Below are positions 57,610 to 64,000 of a stretch of 64,000 nt of DNA, in pieces. Positions within the stretch are counted from its first letter, which is position 1, and every line of letters begins with the position of its first letter. The stretch covers positions 1,041,492-1,105,491 of the forward strand of contig NZ_KE384430.1 in the NCBI RefSeq assembly GCF_000425645.1, read 5' to 3'. The stretch comes from Gaetbulibacter saemankumensis DSM 17032 (GTDB lineage Bacteria; Bacteroidota; Bacteroidia; Flavobacteriales; Flavobacteriaceae). Both the position numbers and the translations under genes were made by a program. The notes beneath the pieces are model-generated. The model saw only the letters and a program-made list of their open reading frames with translations. It was not told where the DNA came from and did not search any database.

Positions 57610-57640
57610 CAAATATAGAAATGATAATAATATTATACAA
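57610..57640 (-). promoter_or_regulatory. trp operon promoter
   Basis: Minus strand: TTG (57640-57638), 20-base spacer, TATATTTG (57617-57610). Both elements match the Bacteroidota consensus. Transcription would begin near 57605, just ahead of the leader peptide. Confidence 0.7.
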
Positions 57641-57651
57641 TACAACTAAAT

Positions 57652-57659
57652 TATTTTTG
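57652..57659 (+). promoter_or_regulatory. -7 element for the TlpA-type gene
   Basis: TATTTTTG on the plus strand, about 100 nt before the ATG at 57759. It lies just 12 nt from the -33 box of the divergent trp promoter, so the two polymerases could compete. Confidence 0.4.
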
Positions 57660-57758
57660 CATAAAAGAATGTTAAACCGTATTAATTATGTAAACTATTA
57701 ATTAAATTTAAATGTCTATTGCATAATTGATAATGGATTTTTAAAAAAAAAATCATTT

Positions 57759-58298
57759 ATGAGAATTAAACTAATGTTGCTGCTACTTAGTCTAATAGTA
57801 AGTTGTAAGAATAAAACTGAAGTTAAGTTAGAAAATGTTTCTGAAAATAGGTTGGTTAAACATGTTGATGAAAAAATGCCTGATTTGGAAATTTACGATT
57901 TTAATGGACTAGAAAAATTTTTAAATAATACAGATAACAAAGTATATGTAGTAAATTTTTGGGCTACTTGGTGTGCGCCTTGTGTTAAAGAATTACCTTA
58001 TTTTGAAAAGTTAAGAGAAGAATATTCTAAAGATGAATTGGAGGTACTGTTGGTAAGTCTGGATTTTCCACATTTATACGATACCAAATTAAAGCCCTTT
58101 ATAAGGGAACATCAATTAAAATCGAAAGTAGTAGCATTAGATGATGTCGATATGAATACTTGGATTCCAAAAGTGGATACCACCTGGTCAGGATCTATTC
58201 CCGCCACCATTATTTATAAAAAAGGGAACCGTAAGTTTTATGAACAATCTTTTGATTTTGATACATTAAAAGGAGAAGTTGAGCAATTTTTAAATTAA
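57759..58298 (+). CDS. TlpA-like lipoprotein thiol-disulfide reductase
   Basis: 179 residues. Lipoprotein signal (LLLLSLIVSC, Cys at ~16). Thioredoxin fold with redox pair WATWCAPCVKELPYFEKL (CAPC) and cis-Pro in SGSIPATIIYKKG. It probably reduces periplasmic or surface disulfides. Five nt before the next redoxin gene, so co-transcribed. Confidence 0.92.
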   Translation: MRIKLMLLLLSLIVSCKNKTEVKLENVSENRLVKHVDEKMPDLEIYDFNGLEKFLNNTDNKVYVVNFWATWCAPCVKELPYFEKLREEYSKDELEVLLVSLDFPHLYDTKLKPFIREHQLKSKVVALDDVDMNTWIPKVDTTWSGSIPATIIYKKGNRKFYEQSFDFDTLKGEVEQFLN

Positions 58299-58303
58299 TA
58301 ACT

Positions 58304-58924
58304 ATGAAAACAACTATTAAAATAATAGCTGCATTTTGTTTTATATTATTTGTAAGTGCATTTACGATAACTAAATCTACGCTAGGAGATGGTTACAAGA
58401 TTGGTGATATTGCCGATGATTTTAAACTGGAGAATATTGATGGAAATATGGTGTCTTTATCAGATTATAAGGAGGCCAAAGGATTTATTGTCACATTTAC
58501 CTGTAATACTTGTCCGTATGCCGTAATGTATGAAGACCGAATTATTGCTTTAGATAAAAAATATGCCCCTAATGGATATCCCGTAATTGCCATTATGCCA
58601 AATAATGTTGAGGTGCAACCTGGTGATAGAATGGAAGCTATGAAAGAGCGTGCAAATACAAAAGGGTTTACTTTCCCCTATTTGATAGACGCAGAGCAAA
58701 CCGTTTTTCCCAAATATGGAGCCACTAGAACACCACATATATTTGTGCTTCAGAAAACGGAAAAAGGAAATGTAGTGAAATATATTGGTACTATTGATGA
58801 TAATTATAAAGATGCGGCAGCTGTTAAGACCAAATATGTAGAAGAAGCTGTTGATGCCTTATTAAAAGGAAAGGATATAAAGGAAAAGGAGACCAAAGCT
58901 ATTGGCTGTTCTATAAAGGTGTAG
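58304..58924 (+). CDS. Thioredoxin-family (AhpC/TSA-like) secreted redoxin
   Basis: 206 residues. N-terminal signal (~5-22, IKIIAAFCFILFVSAF). Redoxin core: IADDFKLENIDGNMVSLSDY, TFTCNTCPYAVMYEDRIIAL with a C-N-T-C pair, and cis-Pro in GATRTPHIFVLQK. The CNTC context and the C-terminal part are like the redoxin family found beside TlpA proteins. Substrate unknown. Second gene of the redox pair. Confidence 0.9.
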   Translation: MKTTIKIIAAFCFILFVSAFTITKSTLGDGYKIGDIADDFKLENIDGNMVSLSDYKEAKGFIVTFTCNTCPYAVMYEDRIIALDKKYAPNGYPVIAIMPNNVEVQPGDRMEAMKERANTKGFTFPYLIDAEQTVFPKYGATRTPHIFVLQKTEKGNVVKYIGTIDDNYKDAAAVKTKYVEEAVDALLKGKDIKEKETKAIGCSIKV

Positions 58925-59004
58925 GTCTTTGGAGCTACTTGATTGAAATAAAAATCTAAAGAGCAATACTTTATTTTTTTTTCGTCTATAAATTTAATAT
59001 GTGC

Positions 59005-59012
59005 TAATTTTG
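59005..59012 (+). promoter_or_regulatory. -7 element for the first rhodanese gene
   Basis: TAATTTTG ends 19 nt before the ATG at 59032. No exact TTG at -33 (TTCG lies near the expected place). Confidence 0.45.
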
Positions 59013-59031
59013 TGCATCAAATTATATTAGA

Positions 59032-59346
59032 ATGGAAGAATTAACACAAGAAGAATGGGCATCGCAATTAGCAAATGATGATAATGCTGTAGTATTAGAT
59101 GTAAGAACCGATGGTGAAGTTGCCGAAGGGATTATTCCTAATGCTATTCAAATAGATATTTTTAAAGGTCAAGGTTTTATTTACGAATTAGAAGAACTTG
59201 ATAAGTCTAAAAATTATTATGTGTATTGTCGTTCAGGTAATAGAAGTGCTAAGGCTTGTGCTATTATGGAACAATTAGGTTTTGAAAACGCTTATAATTT
59301 AGAAGGTGGAATTCTCGAATGGGAAGGTGAAATAGTACAGAAATAG
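59032..59346 (+). CDS. Cytoplasmic rhodanese-like domain protein
   Basis: 104 residues, a single rhodanese domain. VVLDVRTDGEVAEGIIPNAI holds the substrate-entry Asp/Arg; the active-site loop is YYVYCRSGNRSAKACAIMEQ with Cys as the sulfur carrier; it ends NLEGGILEWEGE. No signal peptide. Fifteen nt before a second rhodanese gene. Confidence 0.93.
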   Translation: MEELTQEEWASQLANDDNAVVLDVRTDGEVAEGIIPNAIQIDIFKGQGFIYELEELDKSKNYYVYCRSGNRSAKACAIMEQLGFENAYNLEGGILEWEGEIVQK

Positions 59347-59360
59347 TAATAACAATTATC

Positions 59361-59759
59361 ATGAAACGCGTCCTTATACTTATTAGTTTTTTTATCAGTT
59401 TAACGATTTTAGGATGCAGGCAGGGTAAGGCGCAGGAAAACTATGTGAATGTATCTCCTGAAAAAATGCAGAAGTTACTTTTAAAAACCGATAAGGCGCA
59501 AATTATAGATGTTAGGACACCTGAAGAATATCAGGCTGGGCATTTAATGCATGCTATTAATATTGATTTTTACTCGAAGTCATTTTCAGAAGATATTAAG
59601 AAATTAGATGTTGAAAAACCAGTTTTTATCTATTGTAAATCGGGTAGAAGAAGTCGTAGTAGTACAGAGCAATTTAAAGCCGCTGGTTTTGATAAAATAT
59701 ATAACCTTGAAGGTGGTTATTTAGGTTGGATAGAACAAGGACATAAGATTTCGGACTAA
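59361..59759 (+). CDS. Rhodanese-like lipoprotein
   Basis: 132 residues. Lipoprotein signal (ISFFISLTILGCRQG, Cys19), so membrane-attached outside the cytoplasm. Rhodanese domain: QIIDVRTPEEYQAGHLMHAI, active loop VFIYCKSGRRSRSSTEQF and YNLEGGYLGWIEQG. It appears co-transcribed with the cytoplasmic rhodanese, giving a pair of sulfur carriers on both sides of the inner membrane. Confidence 0.93.
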   Translation: MKRVLILISFFISLTILGCRQGKAQENYVNVSPEKMQKLLLKTDKAQIIDVRTPEEYQAGHLMHAINIDFYSKSFSEDIKKLDVEKPVFIYCKSGRRSRSSTEQFKAAGFDKIYNLEGGYLGWIEQGHKISD

Positions 59760-59939
59760 AAAACTTAAAGGTCTTTGAAAATCAAAAAAATAGGATGATT
59801 GGTTTTTGATAATGGTTTAATCTTTTTTTTAGGTACTTCAACTTTTTTATTTTTTAACATCATTAGTTTTTTTGTATCTTTAAATAAATCATAAAGATTT
59901 GACTATAATTTAGTTACAACTTATAATTTATTTAAAGTT

Positions 59940-60209
59940 ATGGAAAACGGATACCTTATTTTAGGCATAATAGCCTTGTTGTTTTTAAGTATGTATGGCT
60001 ATGCCTATTTTTCGGTTTTAAAGGAAAAATTGCAAGCCAGAAAAGAAAAGCAGCTTGAACTAGAAAAAGAAGCCGAAAGACTTAGGTTGCGAGCCGAAAG
60101 ACAACGTGAGATTGATGAGCGTGTTGAGAAGTTCAATAAGCGTAAGGAAGAAATTCAACGTGAAAAGATACTTCTTGAAAAAATGAAAGCGAAACAAAAG
60201 GCAGGCTAA
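59940..60209 (+). CDS. Small membrane protein with a charged coiled coil
   Basis: 89 residues. One hydrophobic helix (~5-24, YLILGIIALLFLSMYGYAYF), then an uninterrupted, highly charged helix (EKQLELEKEAERLRLRAERQ, EEIQREKILLEKMKAKQK), predicted coiled coil on the cytoplasmic side. Topology resembles small adaptor or FtsB-like proteins, but no family is recognised. Own transcription unit; 180 nt separate it from the rhodanese pair. Confidence 0.65.
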   Translation: MENGYLILGIIALLFLSMYGYAYFSVLKEKLQARKEKQLELEKEAERLRLRAERQREIDERVEKFNKRKEEIQREKILLEKMKAKQKAG

Positions 60210-60228
60210 AATGCATTATATTATAAAT

Positions 60229-60264
60229 AAAAAGTCTTCATGAAATTCTTCGTGAGGACTTTTT
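60229..60264. terminator. Bidirectional terminator between convergent genes
   Basis: AAAAAGTCTTCATGAA (60229-60244) pairs with TTCGTGAGGACTTTTT (60249-60264), 16 bp with two G-T pairs, loop of 4 nt. It serves the coiled-coil gene and the sugar kinase. Confidence 0.88.
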
Positions 60265-60287
60265 GTCTTTATATATAAACGTGAAAT

Positions 60288-61172
60288 TTAATATGGGTTT
60301 ATAAATTCATTTATTTGTTCTATTGGTAAGCTTGGATTAGCACCCTCACTTTGAGCTACCAAGGCACCAACCGCACAGGCAAAATCAATTGCCGTTTGCG
60401 GGTCGTTTTTATTTAGTAGCTGACTTATTAAAGAGCCTAAAAAGGAATCGCCGGCACCAACTGTGTCGATCACTTTTATAAAATAGCCACTGTTATAATA
60501 CAATTGGTCGTTATACAATAGTACGGCACCGTGCGGACCTTTTGTGACACAAATATGCTTCGTGTTAGTTTCTTTTGCAATAAACATGATGTTTTGTTCT
60601 AAAGAGTGGTATTTAGATCCCATAAAAGCACTTACCTCATATAATTCGTCATCGTTAAACTTAATAAAGTCGGCTTTGTTCATCAGGTGAATTAATAAGT
60701 TCTCGGTATAAAATGGCGGTCGTAAATTGAGGTCGAAAATTTTATAGGTTGCGATTTCAAGCAGATTAAACAACGTGTTTTTAGAGGTGCCATCCCTTGC
60801 AATAAGGCTTCCAAAAACAAAAGCATCAGCCTTAGTAACCGTTTCTTTGGCTTGCTCAGTGAGTTGTATTTTGTCCCAGGCTCTCGGATATATAATATCG
60901 TAAGAAGCAGAACCTTTTTCATTAAGCATAACCTTAACCTCACTGGTTTGACAGTCATTTAATGTTTGAATACATTGCGTATCAACTTGTCGTTCTTTTA
61001 AATATTTTAAAATCTTTTCACCCGCTTCATCATTACCTATAGCACTAATCATAGAAACCTCATGATTAAAAGACCGCAATCGACTAGCCACATTTAAAGG
61101 AGCTCCACCTATTTTTCTATGCGTGGGAAATACATCCCATAAAACTTCTCCGTAACATGTAATTTTCGCCAT
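60288..61172 (-). CDS. PfkB-family carbohydrate kinase (fructokinase-like)
   Basis: 294 residues. N-terminal GGAPLNVASRLRSFNHEVSM (sugar-binding pair of Gly) and the C-terminal signature DTVGAGDSFLGSLISQLL with the catalytic Asp and the anion hole. ITCYGEVLWDVFPTHRKIGG is the typical beta-strand opening. It phosphorylates a sugar, possibly fructose or ribose-like; no carbohydrate operon is adjacent to decide this. Confidence 0.92.
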   Translation of the reverse strand: MAKITCYGEVLWDVFPTHRKIGGAPLNVASRLRSFNHEVSMISAIGNDEAGEKILKYLKERQVDTQCIQTLNDCQTSEVKVMLNEKGSASYDIIYPRAWDKIQLTEQAKETVTKADAFVFGSLIARDGTSKNTLFNLLEIATYKIFDLNLRPPFYTENLLIHLMNKADFIKFNDDELYEVSAFMGSKYHSLEQNIMFIAKETNTKHICVTKGPHGAVLLYNDQLYYNSGYFIKVIDTVGAGDSFLGSLISQLLNKNDPQTAIDFACAVGALVAQSEGANPSLPIEQINEFINPY

Positions 61173-61524
61173 ACTATTTTTAAATTTTAAAAGCTTTATT
61201 TCTATAGTTTCCTTGAAGAAAAATAAATTAACTTAAAAAAGCAAACAATTTGGAGAGTATTCAAAATTAGAGTGAAAAGTAAAAGTGAGCCTCTGTAAGA
61301 TTTCATCCATTAATAAAGGTCGTCTACATTATATAAATAGAGATGTTATTAATAAAAAGGGGAGATCACCATATGGTAGTGCTTTTTTATTTAAATTTAA
61401 GAAATTGGGCAAGTACTTTTCTTAGAATATATTGCTCATTTAAGTTATTTTAATTGCCTTCTAAATAAAAGTAGATTTAATATCTTATTACATTCAAATT
61501 ATATGAATTTTCGACCAATTTTTA
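61173..61524. other. Intergenic region upstream of the DUF3857 genes
   Basis: About 350 nt of AT-rich DNA. The only structure noticed is ACCATATGGT (palindrome, within 61353-61388) flanked by AAAAAGGGGA and CTTTTTT. It is a weak terminator-like element with no gene ending into it. No frame or RNA gene was recognised. Confidence 0.3.
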
Positions 61525-61532
61525 TATATTTG
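61525..61532 (+). promoter_or_regulatory. -7 element for the DUF3857 operon
   Basis: TATATTTG about 106 nt before the ATG at 61639, giving a long leader. No TTG at the -33 distance. Confidence 0.4.
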
Positions 61533-61638
61533 AGTTTGTAAGAATTTTAATTAAACCGGTATTTCGTGCTAAAGGTTTTTCTCTCAGTTATTTAATTCTT
61601 AGAAGCTAACAATTATTCGAGTAACTAACCTTCTGCTA

Positions 61639-63570
61639 ATGATGATGCATTTAAAAAAATACCTTAATTTTTTTCTACTATTTTCTACTATTTTAGTTTC
61701 TTCTCAAGAAGAATTATATACATCCTTAACTATTCCAGCTCATTTAACTTCCAATGCTAATGCCGTAGTTAGGTTAGATGATGTCGGTATTGTTTTAGAA
61801 TCGTCGAAGGACATGAATATAAAACATAAGCGCATAATTACGGTCTTAAATAAAGAAGGTAATGATGACGTAAATGCATTGGTTTATTATGATAACGACA
61901 GAAAAGTAAAGAAACTACAAGCTGTAATTTTTGATGCATATGGTAATGAATTAAATAAGTTTAAAAAGAACGATTTTAAGGATGTAAGTGCTGTTGATGG
62001 CGGTACGCTTTATTCTGATTCCAGAGTGATGTATCTGGATTTTACACCCATAAATTATCCTTATACTGTCGAGTTTACTTGCGAGGTTAGTACCGAAAAT
62101 ACAGCATTCATTCCATCATTTGTTCCTATCGATGGTTTTTTTGTAGCTGTTGAGAAAAGTGTTTATAGTGTTGGTTTTCCTGAACATGTTTCCATTCGAA
62201 CAAAAGAGAATAATTTCGAAAATTTAAATTTAGAAAAAACTGAAACAATTGGTGGAATAGAATATCAGATTAAAAATCTTGAAGCTATAAAACCAGAAGA
62301 TTACAGTCCGCCTTTCCAATCTTTTATGCCAAGAGCTATGTTGGCAGTTAATCAATTTAATTATGAAGGTGTATTTGCTCAGGTTGACGATTGGGCTGGG
62401 ATGGGAAAGTGGTTTCATGATAATTTGTTAGTTGGTCGAACTGCAATTTCTCAAGAAACAAAAAGGGAAATTGATAAACTAGTGAGCGGCATCGATGATC
62501 CAATAAAGCGAGCGGAAATTGTTTATGAATTTGTGCAAAACAACACGCGGTATATCAGTGTGCAAGTGGGAATTGGAGGGATGCAGCCTATAGCGGCATT
62601 GGATGTAGATAATGTAAAGTATGGCGACTGTAAAGGTTTAAGTAATTATACGAAAGCATTATTAGATTATGTAGGGGTGAAATCTTATTATACACGTCTT
62701 TATGCTTCAAGTAAAAATCAAATAAGTGTAGATAAAGATTTTGTTTCATTTGGAGGACAAACAAACCATGTTATTTTAAATATTCCACAAGAAGAGGCCG
62801 ATGATATTTGGTTGGAATGTACCAGTCAGGATTTGCCTTTTGGTTTTATTGGGGATTTTACAGACAATCGCGACGTGTTGGTTATTAAGCCGGAAGGCGG
62901 GGAGATTAAACACACCAAAAAATATGAGACGGAAGAGAATGTTCAACATGTTAATGGGAATTATTCTGTGTCAAACGAGGGGGTAATAGAGGCTCATGTG
63001 GAAATAATTTCTCAAGGATTACAATACGATCAAAAGTATCGATTGGAATTAGAAACCAGTCGCGATTTAGACTCTTATTATAAAGACAGGTGGGGCTATG
63101 TGAATAATATCTTCATTAGTAATATGAAGTTTAATAATGATAAGCAAGCCGTTGAGTTTTTAGAAGAAATAGATTTTAAAGCTACGAATTATCCAAAAAT
63201 TGTTGGTGATCGTATGCTGCTGTCTTTGAACGTTTTTAATAGGAGTGATGATATTCCAGATCGTTACCGAAACCGAAAATTACCAGTGCAAATTGTACGA
63301 GGGTTTAAAGATGTGGATCGAGTCGAAATTACCTTACCATCCAATTACAGAGTAGAAGTCTTGCCTGGTAAGAAGGAAATTCAAAACAAGTTTGGATCTT
63401 ATCATTATGAGGTTACAGAAAAAGATAAAAACACACTTATTTATACTCGAGAGTTTGTTTTGAGAGATGGTAAATTCCCAAGAGAAGACTATACGGCATT
63501 TAGAAATTTCCTTAAGGAAGTTTCTAAACTAGACCATATAAAAGTAGCTCTAATAAAAAATCAATTATGA
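61639..63570 (+). CDS. DUF3857/transglutaminase-fold protein
   Basis: 643 residues. Signal peptide ~1-23 (...LFSTILVSSQ). DUF3857 N-terminal domain (~30-260), then a transglutaminase-like core with Cys at ~331 (YGDCKGLSNYTKALLDYVGV), His at ~376 (QTNHVILNIP) and Asp at ~390 (DIWLECTSQD), a plausible catalytic triad. A C-terminal beta-rich domain follows. Periplasmic or surface-exposed; substrate unknown. It overlaps the next DUF3857 gene by 4 nt (ATGA). Confidence 0.88.
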   Translation: MMMHLKKYLNFFLLFSTILVSSQEELYTSLTIPAHLTSNANAVVRLDDVGIVLESSKDMNIKHKRIITVLNKEGNDDVNALVYYDNDRKVKKLQAVIFDAYGNELNKFKKNDFKDVSAVDGGTLYSDSRVMYLDFTPINYPYTVEFTCEVSTENTAFIPSFVPIDGFFVAVEKSVYSVGFPEHVSIRTKENNFENLNLEKTETIGGIEYQIKNLEAIKPEDYSPPFQSFMPRAMLAVNQFNYEGVFAQVDDWAGMGKWFHDNLLVGRTAISQETKREIDKLVSGIDDPIKRAEIVYEFVQNNTRYISVQVGIGGMQPIAALDVDNVKYGDCKGLSNYTKALLDYVGVKSYYTRLYASSKNQISVDKDFVSFGGQTNHVILNIPQEEADDIWLECTSQDLPFGFIGDFTDNRDVLVIKPEGGEIKHTKKYETEENVQHVNGNYSVSNEGVIEAHVEIISQGLQYDQKYRLELETSRDLDSYYKDRWGYVNNIFISNMKFNNDKQAVEFLEEIDFKATNYPKIVGDRMLLSLNVFNRSDDIPDRYRNRKLPVQIVRGFKDVDRVEITLPSNYRVEVLPGKKEIQNKFGSYHYEVTEKDKNTLIYTREFVLRDGKFPREDYTAFRNFLKEVSKLDHIKVALIKNQL

Positions 63571-64000
63571 TGAAAAAGAGTATCGTAGTTTTAGTATTGC
63601 TGTTTGTTTGTCAGTTTGTAATAGCTCAGGAATATGAGTTTGGGAAAGTGAGAAAGGGACAGCTAAAGGAGCAATATTATTTAGAAGATAGCTCATCTAC
63701 CGCTGCTTTCTTATATAAAGGAATAGAAACCTATTTTTTAAATCCAGAAGATGAAAAATCTTGGTTAGTAGCTTCATATTTTGATAGAATTAAATTTTAC
63801 AACCAGCAAGGTTTTAAATATGCTCACAAGAAAATCAAATTATTTAAGAGTAAAGCTGGTAATGATGAATTCCTAGAATTTAAAGCCAAAGCTTATAGTT
63901 TAATTGATAATGAAATAAAAATAGAGGAATTTAATTTATCTGATTTAGAAATTATTAATGAGACAAGAACTTATATCGAGTTTATGTTAAAGATTCCTAA
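63567..64000 (+). CDS. Second DUF3857-type secreted protein (partial, truncated by window end)
   Basis: ATG at 63567 (followed at once by a second in-frame ATG at 63570), overlapping the previous stop. The visible 144 residues start with a signal peptide (IVVLVLLFVCQFVIAQ). The DUF3857-like N-terminal pattern follows: VRKGQLKEQYYLEDSSSTAA, FLYKGIETYF, SYFDRIKFYNQQGFKYAHKK. It is the same family as the upstream neighbour but clearly diverged, so a tandem pair rather than a recent duplication. Downstream domains are outside the window. Confidence 0.8.
   Translation, partial: MMKKSIVVLVLLFVCQFVIAQEYEFGKVRKGQLKEQYYLEDSSSTAAFLYKGIETYFLNPEDEKSWLVASYFDRIKFYNQQGFKYAHKKIKLFKSKAGNDEFLEFKAKAYSLIDNEIKIEEFNLSDLEIINETRTYIEFMLKIP

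Noticed and set aside
61353-61388. Palindrome ACCATATGGT with flanking A and T runs as a terminator
   Set aside because: No gene ends into it on either strand and the stem is short; kept only as a remark in the intergenic entry.

Overview
The window comes from an AT-rich chromosome of the Bacteroidota, most likely family Flavobacteriaceae. Supporting signs are a SusC-type TonB-linked outer-membrane protein, the flavobacterial -7 promoter element TAnnTTTG in front of many transcription units, few clear Shine-Dalgarno sequences, a zinc-less S14 and a nearly zinc-less L36, a THX ribosomal protein, and flavobacterial families such as CtlX, DUF3857 proteins and SIMPL. I see no phage, insertion sequence, CRISPR array, rRNA or tRNA. 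It looks like core chromosome.

Layout. 1-4607 (minus): a partial SusC-like receptor and an Omp85-type surface protein. 4789-22057 (plus): one nearly unbroken str-S10-spc-alpha block, rpsL-rpsG-fusA-rpsJ-(leader)-rplC through rplQ, including secY, infA and rpmJ. A promoter of form TTTG-N19-TACCTTTG precedes rpsL, and a terminator overlapping a promoter separates rpsK from rpsD-rpoA-rplQ. 22147-28140 (plus): carA, eno, gltA, then two guanidino/ureido-modifying enzymes (an amidinotransferase-fold hydrolase and CtlX). 28150-30228 (minus): an orphan TPR histidine kinase. 30677-32452: argS. 32526-37312 (minus): phospholipid genes (LUD protein, cdsA, psd, acyl-CoA-binding protein) and rsfS-ftsH. 37406-43654: birA, a SRPBCC protein, pyrE, a Nudix hydrolase, an unknown protein, a SulP transporter, coaD and ddl. 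43793-48632: PASTA protein, RluA-family pseudouridine synthase, VOC protein, yaaA, a TPR membrane protein, a 44-residue THX gene and a uracil-DNA glycosylase-like protein. 48668-57434 (minus): a GNAT-nitrilase fusion, then the trp operon trpEGDCFBA with a SIMPL gene behind it. 57759-63570: a TlpA/redoxin/rhodanese group, a small coiled-coil membrane protein, a PfkB sugar kinase and a tandem pair of DUF3857 proteins, the second cut by the window end.

The most informative discovery is upstream of trpE. An 18-residue reading frame contains three consecutive Trp codons. It is followed by an intrinsic terminator and by mutually exclusive pairings, one of which uses the leader's own stop codon. This is a complete transcription attenuator with a promoter of form TTG-N20-TATATTTG. 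Other recurrent themes are promoters abutting or overlapping the preceding terminator, and three genes whose -7 box lies only 4-5 bases before the start codon, suggesting leaderless mRNAs.
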